The notes under the pieces: model-generated
The model's input: the letters and a program-made list of their open reading frames with translations, nothing else
The model's database searches: none
What the model was told of the DNA's origin: nothing
Translations under genes and position numbers: made by a program
In this document: positions 45,363-54,275 of the stretch, piece after piece
How positions within the stretch are numbered: the stretch's first letter is position 1
Layout: every line of letters begins with the position of its first letter
Source: Syntrophus buswellii
GTDB lineage: Bacteria > Desulfobacterota > Syntrophia > Syntrophales > Syntrophaceae
DNA: 64,000 bases
Direction: 5' to 3'
Assembly: GCF_046097065.1 (NCBI RefSeq)
Contig: NZ_CP175563.1
Span: 558,001-622,000 of the forward strand

Positions 45363-47156
45363 ATGCCCCCAAGAAATCTTAAGTTTTATCTACTCCGATT
45401 TAAGAACGCGTCGACGGGAGAGCTATTATATCGAATCAGGCAAGCTTTATCCGCCTTGTATGCAAAAAAACGAAGGCAATTCCTTATACAAGGCATACCG
45501 TCACTAAGCATTCAAATCCTGGATGGCATTTTATTACCCGGGCTTTCTCTAAAGGTTGATCAATCTCTTGTCGAACGGATTCTGGCAGGAAAGACATTTT
45601 ATTTAGATGATGACCAAAAGTCTTGTGAGGAACCCTACGATAAAATGCTGGAAACCGGACCTCGCACTGACATACGGTCATTGTGGGAACCAGCCCGTCT
45701 CCAGCATCTTCTGATCCTTCTTCTCTGTTCTCGGCAAGATATTGAACAGGAGGAGCAGATCGCTGATTTTGTCGGGAGCGAGGTTTTAAAATGGCTCGAT
45801 TCCAATCCATTCCCCTGCGGTCCGCATTACGCCTCCGCAATGGAATGCGGTTTGAGGATCCCTGTTTTTCTGCACATCCTCAAGCTTCTGAAAAATCTTG
45901 ATCCTGAGGATTCCCGACGCATAGCGCAAGCCATTTACCTCCATGCATGGTGGATATCCAACAGACTCTCCCTTTATTCTTCCCTTGGCAATCACACCAT
46001 TGCGGAATGCGCAGGTCTTGTCTTCGCTGGGATTGTTTTCAGAAATTCACCGGTGGGCAAGAGCTGGTTAAAAACCGGCAAAGCGATTCTTAAGCAGGAG
46101 GCTTATCACCAGATTCTTCCCGACGGCGGCCCCGCTGAGCAGTCTATCAATTATCACCGCTTTGTCCTGGATTTATATTGGTATTGCCTTGACTTCCTGG
46201 AGAAAAACGGCGATCCGGAACTGGCAAGTCTCATGCCGAGACTATCTGCGGGTGAGCATTTCCTGTCTGTCATGCAAACCGGCAAGGCCGATTGGCCGGC
46301 TCTGGGTGACAGCGATGATGGCTATGCCGTTGCACCGGGTGTTATCCCTCGCCGGATGCAATCCGACTTTGCTCCGGTTGAACATAAAACCTTTCCTGAG
46401 TCAGGATATTCAGTTTTCTGCACGCAAAACGGTACGCGCTTGATCTTCGATCATGGCCCCTTGGGAATGCCGCCCCTGTATAATCACGGTCATGCGGATG
46501 CACTATCCATAATTCTGTCCAAAGAGGGATTGCCCTTCCTCGTTGATCCCGGAACGTACCGTTACAACGGAAATCCTGAATATCGAAGATATTTCAAAAG
46601 CACGCGCGCGCACAACACAGTGACTGTAGATAAGATGGATCAGGCCGTTCAGGAGACAGGCTTTGTCTGGAGCCATGCCTATTCGTCCCGGATCACCAGA
46701 AGCAGGATAGATCAAAACGGGATGATGATTGAAGCGAAGCATGACGGTTATGCGATGCTGAAAAACAACGTATGGCATTCGAGAACAATCCTCAATGATC
46801 ACAACACATTCATTATCAAGGATCAGTTTGATGGGGTCGGTCAACACGAATTTGAACTGAATTACCATCTTCACCCGGATGCCGAGGTCACATTTGAGTC
46901 GGGATGGTGGCGGATTCAGCACGGGAAAATAACTCTTTATCTCACTCTTCTGAAAGGTGATTCATTGCTGCCGTTTTGTGGGAAGGAAAATCCTCTTCTG
47001 GGGTGGTTCTCCCCGAGTTATGGCATGAAGAGCGCATGCAGCGTCCTGCAATGCAGAAAAGCGGGCCATGTGCATGCCGTCGAATTTATCACGGCCATCT
47101 GCACCGGGGATGTACTCAGCGGGAGGGAATTGGAGGCTTTGGCATGCAGGGTATAG
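45363..47156 (+). CDS. Heparinase II/III-like polysaccharide lyase family protein
   Basis: A 597-residue protein. The N-terminal part (about 50-340) is the helical (alpha/alpha) toroid with YSSLGNHTIAECAGL and PDGGPAEQSINYH; the C-terminal part (from about 360) is the beta-sandwich heparinase domain with YNHGHADALSI and DPGTYRYNG. No export signal is obvious. In polysaccharide loci such proteins may edit uronate-containing chains, which fits the UDP-glucuronate-type epimerase earlier in the locus. It overlaps the next gene by 13 bp. Confidence 0.87.
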   Translation: MPPRNLKFYLLRFKNASTGELLYRIRQALSALYAKKRRQFLIQGIPSLSIQILDGILLPGLSLKVDQSLVERILAGKTFYLDDDQKSCEEPYDKMLETGPRTDIRSLWEPARLQHLLILLLCSRQDIEQEEQIADFVGSEVLKWLDSNPFPCGPHYASAMECGLRIPVFLHILKLLKNLDPEDSRRIAQAIYLHAWWISNRLSLYSSLGNHTIAECAGLVFAGIVFRNSPVGKSWLKTGKAILKQEAYHQILPDGGPAEQSINYHRFVLDLYWYCLDFLEKNGDPELASLMPRLSAGEHFLSVMQTGKADWPALGDSDDGYAVAPGVIPRRMQSDFAPVEHKTFPESGYSVFCTQNGTRLIFDHGPLGMPPLYNHGHADALSIILSKEGLPFLVDPGTYRYNGNPEYRRYFKSTRAHNTVTVDKMDQAVQETGFVWSHAYSSRITRSRIDQNGMMIEAKHDGYAMLKNNVWHSRTILNDHNTFIIKDQFDGVGQHEFELNYHLHPDAEVTFESGWWRIQHGKITLYLTLLKGDSLLPFCGKENPLLGWFSPSYGMKSACSVLQCRKAGHVHAVEFITAICTGDVLSGRELEALACRV

Positions 47157-47908
47157 AGATCGGTAACAGGCTTCCTGTGATTGATCTTTGGGTTGATCCC
47201 GTCGATATGGAGGGGGCGCTGGAGAGAGTCCGGCAATTCGTTGAGAATGGCGATCGGCCCCATTGCATCTTTGCCGTCAACCCGGAGAAGAATTTTTCAG
47301 TTCCGGCCAATCCTCTTCTGTATGAGACATTCAAAAACGCGGATCTACTCATTCCTGATGGGATCGGGGTCGTGATGGCCGCCCGTATTCTGCACCATGC
47401 GACGCTGTCGAGAGTCCCCGGAGTTGAACTTATGGAGAGAATCTGCAAACTGGCGGCTGAAAAAAAATATCGGATATTCATCTACGGGGCGAAGGAAGAG
47501 GTGAATCGTAAAGCCGTTGAAATTCTTATGGAGAGATATCCGGGAATCCGGATTACCGGTCGGGCCAACGGATACGTAAAAGATGGGCAAATGTCTGAGC
47601 TGATTCAGAAAATAAACGATTCCAATGCGGAGATTCTTTTTCTGGCTCTTGGTTCACCGATGCAGGAAAAGTGGTATTCTGATTATAAAGATTCTCTGAA
47701 GACGATAAGGGTTTGCCAGGGGATCGGCGGCACTTTGGACGCCATCACCGGCAACGTCACTCGCGCGCCGGAACTCTGGTGCAACCTGGGGCTTGAATGG
47801 CTTTATCGACTTCTTTCCGAGCCGAAGCGAATCCGAAGGCAGAAGGTCCTTCCGATATTTGCCTGGCGTGTCATTGCCGCCAAAGTACAATTAATGGGAC
47901 GTTCCTGA
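47144..47908 (+). CDS. WecG/TagA/CpsF-family glycosyltransferase
   Basis: A 254-residue GT26 transferase that typically moves N-acetylmannosamine(uronate) onto a lipid-linked sugar. The motifs FAVNPEKNF, LIPDGIGVVMAARI, RVPGVELMERIC and ALGSPMQEKW are typical. The frame opens at 46976, but ATG 47144 has TTGGAGGCTTTGGC before it and matches the family start. With wecB present, ManNAc is a likely sugar in the product. Confidence 0.9.
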   Translation: MQGIEIGNRLPVIDLWVDPVDMEGALERVRQFVENGDRPHCIFAVNPEKNFSVPANPLLYETFKNADLLIPDGIGVVMAARILHHATLSRVPGVELMERICKLAAEKKYRIFIYGAKEEVNRKAVEILMERYPGIRITGRANGYVKDGQMSELIQKINDSNAEILFLALGSPMQEKWYSDYKDSLKTIRVCQGIGGTLDAITGNVTRAPELWCNLGLEWLYRLLSEPKRIRRQKVLPIFAWRVIAAKVQLMGRS

Positions 47909-47950
47909 GACAATAAAATAAGAACAGAGGTTAATTAAGGAAGCCAAAAG

Positions 47951-49528
47951 ATGATGGAAGAATTCAGGATTTATCTGCAGAGAATCAAACCGGCAAGCTG
48001 GATGAAGGGGATCTTGTACGGACTTCTTCTTCTGGTAATCTATCGGTCAAGCCTCCAATGGCTGATCCTCAATGACTGGCCAAGAGAAGACTACTCTTAT
48101 GCCTGCCTCATTCCCTTCGTCGTCCTCTACTTGCTGTGGGAAAAACGCAGGGAGTTGGCGGAACTTCCTTCAACACCTTCCTGGGGTGGGATGTTTCCTC
48201 TGGGGCTGGGGTTAGTTTTCTTCTGGCTGGGTGAGTTGGGGGGCGAACTCTTTGCCCAATACTTTTCTCTCTGGTTGGTCGTTTTAGGGGTGTGCTGGAT
48301 ACATCTGGGCTGGCGGAAAATAAAGGCCATCGGTTTCGCCTTCATCATGATGCTGGCCATGTTTCCCCTGCCGCATTTCATCAATACGAAAATATCCCTG
48401 GGGTTGAAGCTGATCTCTTCCCAGATTGGCGTCTGGATGCTGCACCTCTACGGAATGTCGGCTTATCGGGAAGGGAACGTAATCGACCTCGGTTTTACCC
48501 AGCTGCAGGTCGTGGATGCGTGCAGCGGTCTGCGCTATTTGTTCCCGCTGATGGTTTTGAGTCTCATCCTGGCCTATTGGTTCAAGGCCCGGTTCTGGAA
48601 GAAAGCGGTCCTTTTTCTTTCATCCATACCGGTGGCAATTTTTGTAAACAGTTTCCGCATTGCCCTGACAGGCGTGCTTTATAGCTTTTGGGGTCCTGCC
48701 GTGGCGGAGGGCTTCTTTCACGGTTTTTCTGGTTGGCTGATTTTTCTGTTCACGACAGGGATTATGCTGGTGGAAATGTGGATTCTCAATAAAATCGGCA
48801 AGGATGATCTTGAGACTGCTTCCCGGGTTTGTGAGAGCGGCACTGAGGTGGTTGAAGAAACTATGAATTCCGGCAACTGGAAACGGTCTTTTTTGCAGCC
48901 GCAGTTCCTGGCGGCAGGTATCTTTTTGGCGCTGACGCTCGGCCTGTCAGAGGGCGTTGAATTCCAGGGGAAAACGCCAGGTAAGCAGCCTCTTCATGAG
49001 TTTCCCTTGCAGATCGGAGAATGGAGCGGTACCAGGGAGGCTATGGAGCAGGCATTTATTGATACGCTGGATTTAAGCGACTATGTTATTGTAAACTACA
49101 GAGACCGAAAGAATCGTGCCGTTAACTTTTACACTGCTTATTATGAAAACCAGCAAAAGGGCGAATCCATCCATTCGCCGGATACATGCCTTCCCGGGAG
49201 TGGGTGGAAATTCAGCCAGGCAGAGGAAGTTGTCATTAAAGCTAAAAAGGGCAAATCCATGCGGGTCAATCGGGTATTGATGGAAAAAGACGGCGAAAAG
49301 CAGTTGGCTTACTACTGGTTCCCCATGCGGGGCCGGGTGCTGACAAAACTCTACCAGTTGAAACTCTACAATTTCTGGGACGCCTTGACGAGACAGCGGA
49401 CGGATGGTGCATTGGTCCGTGTCATTACCCCCATTGCAAGTTCGGAAAAAACGGCGGATGCGGATATGCGGATTCGGAATTTCCTCAATGAGGCGGTTCC
49501 ACTTCTTCCCGCCTTCATCCCGGATTAA
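47951..49528 (+). CDS. xrtD: Exosortase fused to an EpsI domain (XrtD-like)
   Basis: An integral-membrane transpeptidase-like enzyme that removes PEP-CTERM-type sorting signals, 525 residues. The first 285 residues hold about eight helices with the catalytic set Cys191 (VVDACSGLRYL), Arg236 (NSFRIALTG) and His257 (FFHGFSGW). From about 310 to 525 is an EpsI domain with IHSPDTCLPGSGW. This fused form occurs in XrtD (VPLPA-CTERM) and also in XrtA enzymes; the two substrates at 3.1-4.5 kb carry VPxPx tails, so XrtD is my preferred name. It sits in the middle of the exopolysaccharide operon, as usual. Confidence 0.88.
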   Translation: MMEEFRIYLQRIKPASWMKGILYGLLLLVIYRSSLQWLILNDWPREDYSYACLIPFVVLYLLWEKRRELAELPSTPSWGGMFPLGLGLVFFWLGELGGELFAQYFSLWLVVLGVCWIHLGWRKIKAIGFAFIMMLAMFPLPHFINTKISLGLKLISSQIGVWMLHLYGMSAYREGNVIDLGFTQLQVVDACSGLRYLFPLMVLSLILAYWFKARFWKKAVLFLSSIPVAIFVNSFRIALTGVLYSFWGPAVAEGFFHGFSGWLIFLFTTGIMLVEMWILNKIGKDDLETASRVCESGTEVVEETMNSGNWKRSFLQPQFLAAGIFLALTLGLSEGVEFQGKTPGKQPLHEFPLQIGEWSGTREAMEQAFIDTLDLSDYVIVNYRDRKNRAVNFYTAYYENQQKGESIHSPDTCLPGSGWKFSQAEEVVIKAKKGKSMRVNRVLMEKDGEKQLAYYWFPMRGRVLTKLYQLKLYNFWDALTRQRTDGALVRVITPIASSEKTADADMRIRNFLNEAVPLLPAFIPD

Positions 49529-49551
49529 ACGACGAGGTTATTTATCCCCGA

Positions 49552-51174
49552 ATGACGGTTCTTTTTTCCTTTATTCTCTCCCTGATCGTCACGATCGCGC
49601 TGATTCCCCTCCTGATTGCGGTGGCCATCAGGGCCGGGATCTATGACCAGCCCGATGCCCGCAAGGTCCACTCGAAGCCGATTCCCCGAATCGGCGGAGT
49701 GGCGATGGCATTGGGGGCCCTTGTTCCCGTCCTGATCTACAGCGTTGCGAATACCTTTGCCTTGGCTTTTCTGGCCGGAGCGGTGGTGATTGTGGTGTTC
49801 GGCCTGCTCGACGATCTCTTTGAACTGGACTTTAAAATCAAGTTCGCCGCCCAGATTGCCGCCGCCCTGATTGTTGTCCTCTACGGCGGAATCCGCATCA
49901 CCCGATTGGGCTCACTGCTGCCGGACGACATGATCCTGATGGAGGGGATCGGCATTTTTCTGGCCGTGGTGGTCATCGTCGGCGTCACCAATGCGCTCAA
50001 CCTGACGGACGGCCTGGACGGGCTGGCGGGCGGGATCGCTCTTCTGATGCTGCTCTGCATCGGCTATCTTGCCTGGATGGACGATGATCTCTTTATCGTC
50101 CTGGTTTCCGCGGCCCTTGCCGGCTCCATCTTTGGATTCCTGCGGTACAATACCCACCCGGCTGTCCTGTTCATGGGGGATACCGGAAGCCAGCTTCTGG
50201 GGTTTTCCGCTGTCTGCCTTTCCCTTTCGCTGACCCAGAAAAATACGGCCTTCAGCCCTGTGCTGCCGCTCCTCATCCTCGGATGGCCGATCCTGGATAC
50301 GGCAACGGTCATGGTCAAGCGCATGGTGGAGGGAAGGTCTCCCTTTGCTCCGGACAAGGGGCACTTTCACCACAGGCTCATGGCCCTTGGTCTGTATCAA
50401 AGCGAGGCCGTCTTTGTCATTTACGTTTTTCAGTCTCTGCTGGTGGCATCGGCTTATCTGCTCCGGTTTCATTCGGAAAATCTCCTCCTGGGGGGCTACC
50501 TGGTCTTTGCGGGGCTTGTCCTGTGGTTGTTTCATAAAGTTGAAAGCTCCGGGCGGCTCATTCCCCGATTTTTCCTGATCGAGCAGGTTAAAAAGCAACT
50601 GAGACGAATGCGGGAACAGGGGATTTTCATTCGGATTGCCTTCCAGTCCCTGGAGAGTTTCACCTTTGTCCTTCTGATCGCGTTCGCCCTGGCGCCTGCA
50701 GAGATTCCCCGGTACTTTTCTCTTTTTGCTGCTGCGGGGTGCGTCGTCCTGGCAGGCGTCTGGTTCCTTGGCCGGCGTTGGATCCGGTGGATTCTGAACC
50801 TCTTTCTCTATTTTTTCATCCCCTTCCTGATCTATTTGAACGATGTCCGTATGGCGTCCTGGATGAACGGGGTACCGGAAAATCTCTATAACCTGTCTTT
50901 TCTGATTGTGGCGATTCTGAGCTTCCTTACCCTGCGTTTAACACGGCGCAAAAAGGGTTTCAAAACAACCCCGATGGATTATCTGCTTGTGTTTCTTGCA
51001 CTGGTTCTCGTGGCCCTGCCCGGTCTGAGGGAACAGTTCGGGCTTTTGGGGGTCAAGATGATCCTGATGTTTTTTGCCTTTGAGATTATCTTTGGCGAAG
51101 TTCGGGAGCAACTCGGCAAGCCGGCTCTGTTTACATTTTTGGCCTTTGCCGTTGTAGCCGCCAGAGGGATTTAA
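49552..51174 (+). CDS. MraY/WecA-like undecaprenyl-phosphate sugar-1-phosphate transferase
   Basis: The probable first transferase of the polysaccharide. In the first 330 residues I see DDLFELDFKIKF, NALNLTDGLDGLAGG, MGDTGSQLLGF and GHFHHRL, the WecA/MraY metal and uridine sites. The family core is about 350 residues; this protein has 540, with about five extra membrane helices at the C-terminus whose role is unknown. It follows the exosortase by 23 bp. Confidence 0.88.
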   Translation: MTVLFSFILSLIVTIALIPLLIAVAIRAGIYDQPDARKVHSKPIPRIGGVAMALGALVPVLIYSVANTFALAFLAGAVVIVVFGLLDDLFELDFKIKFAAQIAAALIVVLYGGIRITRLGSLLPDDMILMEGIGIFLAVVVIVGVTNALNLTDGLDGLAGGIALLMLLCIGYLAWMDDDLFIVLVSAALAGSIFGFLRYNTHPAVLFMGDTGSQLLGFSAVCLSLSLTQKNTAFSPVLPLLILGWPILDTATVMVKRMVEGRSPFAPDKGHFHHRLMALGLYQSEAVFVIYVFQSLLVASAYLLRFHSENLLLGGYLVFAGLVLWLFHKVESSGRLIPRFFLIEQVKKQLRRMREQGIFIRIAFQSLESFTFVLLIAFALAPAEIPRYFSLFAAAGCVVLAGVWFLGRRWIRWILNLFLYFFIPFLIYLNDVRMASWMNGVPENLYNLSFLIVAILSFLTLRLTRRKKGFKTTPMDYLLVFLALVLVALPGLREQFGLLGVKMILMFFAFEIIFGEVREQLGKPALFTFLAFAVVAARGI

Positions 51175-51208
51175 AAAAATGTATAGATCAATAAATATTT
51201 CAGGAGGT

Positions 51209-53428
51209 ATGAAATTGAGAAAAAGAATGCTTTCTCTGGGAGTGGCCTTTGCCCTCCTGATCACCCTGGTTGCAGCCTGCAGCGGACCGGAGGAAAAGAA
51301 GCAGAAGTTCTTCAATAAGGGGAAGTCTCTGTATGAAAAGGGAGATTTCGTCAAGGCCGGGCTTGAGTTCCGCAATGCCATCCAGATTGATCCCAAGTTT
51401 GCCGATGCCCATTACATGCTGGGCATGGTGGAGCTGAAGAAAAAGAATCCGAGGAGAGCCTTCGGGGAGCTTTCAAAGGCCGTCGAATTGAATCCGAACC
51501 TGCAGGATGCCCAGATACAGTTGGGGAACCTTTACATGATGAGCCGCCAGCCGGAGAAGGCCCTGGAAAAAGCGGAAACGGTTCTGAAACTGTCTAACGC
51601 CAATGAGGATGCCCTGCTGCTCAAGACCTCTGCTCTGCTCTCCATGAAAAAAAGCCCGGAAGCGCTCGCCCTTTTGCAGGAGATGCAGCAGAGGGGAATA
51701 AAACGCCCGGAGCTTTTTCTGCTGCTGGCTTCCACCCATCTCCAGAACAGCAGGCTGTTGGAGGCCCAGGGAATTTTAAATGAAGGAATCACAGCCAATC
51801 CCAAGAGCATCGTCCTCCATCTTACCCTGGCGGACCTCTATTCCCGGGAAAAGAAAATCGATGAGGCGGCGGCGACCCTCCAGAAGGTGATTGCCCTGGA
51901 GCCCAAAAACAACCGCTACCGGTTGAATCTGGCGAATTTATACTGGCAGGCCGGCCAGCAGGACAAGGCAACAGTGCTTCTTTCGGAACTGGTGGCTGCT
52001 GAGCCCGGCAACGAAGAAAACAGGCTTCAGGCCGGGGGGTTCTACCTTTCCAAGGGGCGACCAGCCGATGCGGAACGTGAGCTGAAAAATGGGATTGCGG
52101 CAATACCCAAAAGTTTCAAGCTGCGTTTTGCCCTGAGCGACCTTTACTTCAATTCCGGCATGACGGATCGGTCATTGGCGCTTCTGAAGGAGTGCCTGGC
52201 GCTGGAGAAGGACCCCGGAAACCGCTATATCCTTCAGACGAAAAACGCCCTGGCCCGGGTTTACCTGGCCCGCCAGGAGGTTAAAGAGGCGGCACGGTAT
52301 GTGGACGAAGTCATCAAAGAAAGCGCCAAGGATGTGGACGCCCATTTCACCAAGGGGAACATTGCCCTGATCAACAAAAACGGAACGGAAGCCGTTGCCG
52401 AGTTCCGCACTGTAACAAGCGAGAGCCCGCAGTTTATCCTCGGCCATATCCGGCTGGCGGAAGCCCACATGATGAACAAGGAGTACAGCCTCGCTTCCGA
52501 TACCCTGCAGAACGCCCTGAAGATCCGCCCGGATTCCCGTGAAGTGACTCAGGCGATGATTCGACTCGACATGGCCCAGAAGAACTATGCCAAGGCGGAG
52601 GAGACCATCCGTCGGATATTGAGCCAGAAGCCCGACGATCCGGATGCAGGGCTTGCACTGGGCGATCTTTACCTGGCGCAGAGGGATTATACCCGTGCCG
52701 CAGCGGCTTACGGGGATGTGGTCAAGAAGATTCCTGCGCATCCTGCCGGGTATGTCCGGCTCAGCAGCCTTTACATGGCTCAGGGCCAGCTGGACCGGGC
52801 TGCGGCGGAGTTGGAGAAAGCCCTGAAACTGGATCCCCGGTCGGCGCCACTTTCCGTTTCCCTGGTGCAGATTTACATGAAGCAGAAAAAGTACAACGCC
52901 GCTCTCGCCGTACTGGAAAACCGGCTCCGACAGAATCCCATGGATGCCCTCGCCCACAGCATGAGCGGACAGATCTACAACGCTCAGGGCAATGAGCGGA
53001 AGGCCGAGGAAGCCTACCGGCAGGCAATGGCCGTGTATGAGAAAATCCTGGAAAGGCAGCCCGACCAGTGGATCGCCGCTAACGATCTGGCGTTTCTGCT
53101 GACAGAATACGGAACGCAACAGGACGATCTGAAACGGGCCTTCGCCCTGGCTGGTAAAGCTTACGGGAAGCAGCCGAACAACCCGGCGGTTCTGGATACA
53201 CTTGGCTGGATCTATTACAAAATGGGCGACTATCGCCATGCCCAGGAGATGCTCACAAAAGCCCTGGCAAAGGCTCCGTCCAGTGTCCTGCTCAATTATC
53301 ACTATGGAATGGTTCTTCTCAAGACCGGCCAGGTGGACAAAGGCAGGGAAAGGTTGAATTGGGCGGTCCAGAGCGGAGAGGAATTTACCGGCAGGAAGGA
53401 AGCCCTGGCCATCCTTGGAATGCGCTGA
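51209..53428 (+). CDS. prsT: TPR-repeat lipoprotein of the exosortase system (PrsT-like)
   Basis: A 739-residue protein. A lipoprotein signal ends in LVAAC, and nearly everything after it is TPR repeats (about 15-18 units). This is the PrsT family that accompanies exosortase loci, presumably a periplasmic assembly scaffold. The ATG at 51209 is only one base after AGGAGG; a TTG at 51215 has better spacing, so the exact start is open, though both keep the lipobox. The frame also extends to 51179. Confidence 0.88.
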   Translation: MKLRKRMLSLGVAFALLITLVAACSGPEEKKQKFFNKGKSLYEKGDFVKAGLEFRNAIQIDPKFADAHYMLGMVELKKKNPRRAFGELSKAVELNPNLQDAQIQLGNLYMMSRQPEKALEKAETVLKLSNANEDALLLKTSALLSMKKSPEALALLQEMQQRGIKRPELFLLLASTHLQNSRLLEAQGILNEGITANPKSIVLHLTLADLYSREKKIDEAAATLQKVIALEPKNNRYRLNLANLYWQAGQQDKATVLLSELVAAEPGNEENRLQAGGFYLSKGRPADAERELKNGIAAIPKSFKLRFALSDLYFNSGMTDRSLALLKECLALEKDPGNRYILQTKNALARVYLARQEVKEAARYVDEVIKESAKDVDAHFTKGNIALINKNGTEAVAEFRTVTSESPQFILGHIRLAEAHMMNKEYSLASDTLQNALKIRPDSREVTQAMIRLDMAQKNYAKAEETIRRILSQKPDDPDAGLALGDLYLAQRDYTRAAAAYGDVVKKIPAHPAGYVRLSSLYMAQGQLDRAAAELEKALKLDPRSAPLSVSLVQIYMKQKKYNAALAVLENRLRQNPMDALAHSMSGQIYNAQGNERKAEEAYRQAMAVYEKILERQPDQWIAANDLAFLLTEYGTQQDDLKRAFALAGKAYGKQPNNPAVLDTLGWIYYKMGDYRHAQEMLTKALAKAPSSVLLNYHYGMVLLKTGQVDKGRERLNWAVQSGEEFTGRKEALAILGMR

Positions 53429-53496
53429 AGAAAATAAGCAAGGAGATGGATTATTTGACAGATTTCGAAAAATGAATTATGCAGGAAAGCCATAAG

Positions 53497-53512
53497 TGGG
53501 ATATTTTTTGCT
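53497..53512 (+). promoter_or_regulatory. Candidate sigma-54 promoter before the export gene
   Basis: TGGGATATTTTTTGCT has the -24 GG and -12 GC ten bases apart, matching TGGCAC-N5-TTGC except for two of the -24 bases. It is 74 bp before the ATG at 53586. In related bacteria PEP-CTERM and exopolysaccharide genes are under a sigma-54 activator (PrsR). A sub-operon start here would uncouple export from synthesis. Could be chance. Confidence 0.5.
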
Positions 53513-53585
53513 AAATACTTCAGGGGATGAAGAAGGTTTCTGCATGACAAGCCGTTTGCTTTTATCTTTTAAGGGGAGACATTGA

Positions 53586-54218
53586 ATGAAAGTCAGAAAA
53601 ATAGCCGTATTGTTTACCTTGGTGATCCTCGGCGGAATTCTGCTGGCGGCGGCTCCGCTGCCGGCGGCCGAGCCGACGAAGGCCTCGGCAACGCCCGGAA
53701 AGACAGCGGGAGAACCTCTGCTGGTGAAGTCTGACCGGGATTATCTTATCGGACCCGGTGATGTGCTGGAAGTCGCTGTCTGGAAAGATGAAGCCCTCAC
53801 AAAAACGCCGGTGGTTCGACCGGACGGAAAAATTTCCTTTCCGTTGATCGGGGAGCTTATCGCGGAGGGAAAGACGGTTGCCCAGTTGAAAAAGGAAATC
53901 GAGGGGAATCTGTCCCGATATGTTCCCGACGTGGACCTCCATGTCAACGTTCAGCAGATCAACAGCATGATCATTTATGTCATCGGCAAAGTGAACAACC
54001 CCGGACGCCAGATTCTGAATTCCCAGATTAACGTGCTACAGGTCCTGGCCACCGCCGGCGGGCTTAATCCCTTTGCCAAACGCGGCAGCATCAAGATTTT
54101 CCGCCAGGAAGGACCCAAAACCCGCATCCTCGACTTTGATTATGACAGTGTGATCGAAGGCAAGCGGCTGGAACAGAATATCCTGCTTTTGCGGGGTGAT
54201 GTCGTAGTTGTTCCATAG
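53586..54218 (+). CDS. Polysaccharide export protein (Wza-like)
   Basis: A 210-residue periplasmic protein with a signal peptide (to about AAEP, residue 29) but no lipobox Cys in the mature start. It contains the Poly_export domain (DYLIGPGDVLEVAVWKDE) and one SLBB-like domain (VIGKVNNPGRQ). Short forms like this are typical of exosortase-linked loci, where an outer-membrane lipoprotein Wza is replaced. It would pass the polymer towards the outer membrane. Confidence 0.9.
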   Translation: MKVRKIAVLFTLVILGGILLAAAPLPAAEPTKASATPGKTAGEPLLVKSDRDYLIGPGDVLEVAVWKDEALTKTPVVRPDGKISFPLIGELIAEGKTVAQLKKEIEGNLSRYVPDVDLHVNVQQINSMIIYVIGKVNNPGRQILNSQINVLQVLATAGGLNPFAKRGSIKIFRQEGPKTRILDFDYDSVIEGKRLEQNILLLRGDVVVVP

Positions 54219-54275
54219 AGGTCATACCAGGGAGTTTGCTACCGGCATAGGGAAGAACCAAAGCGAGGTCATTTC

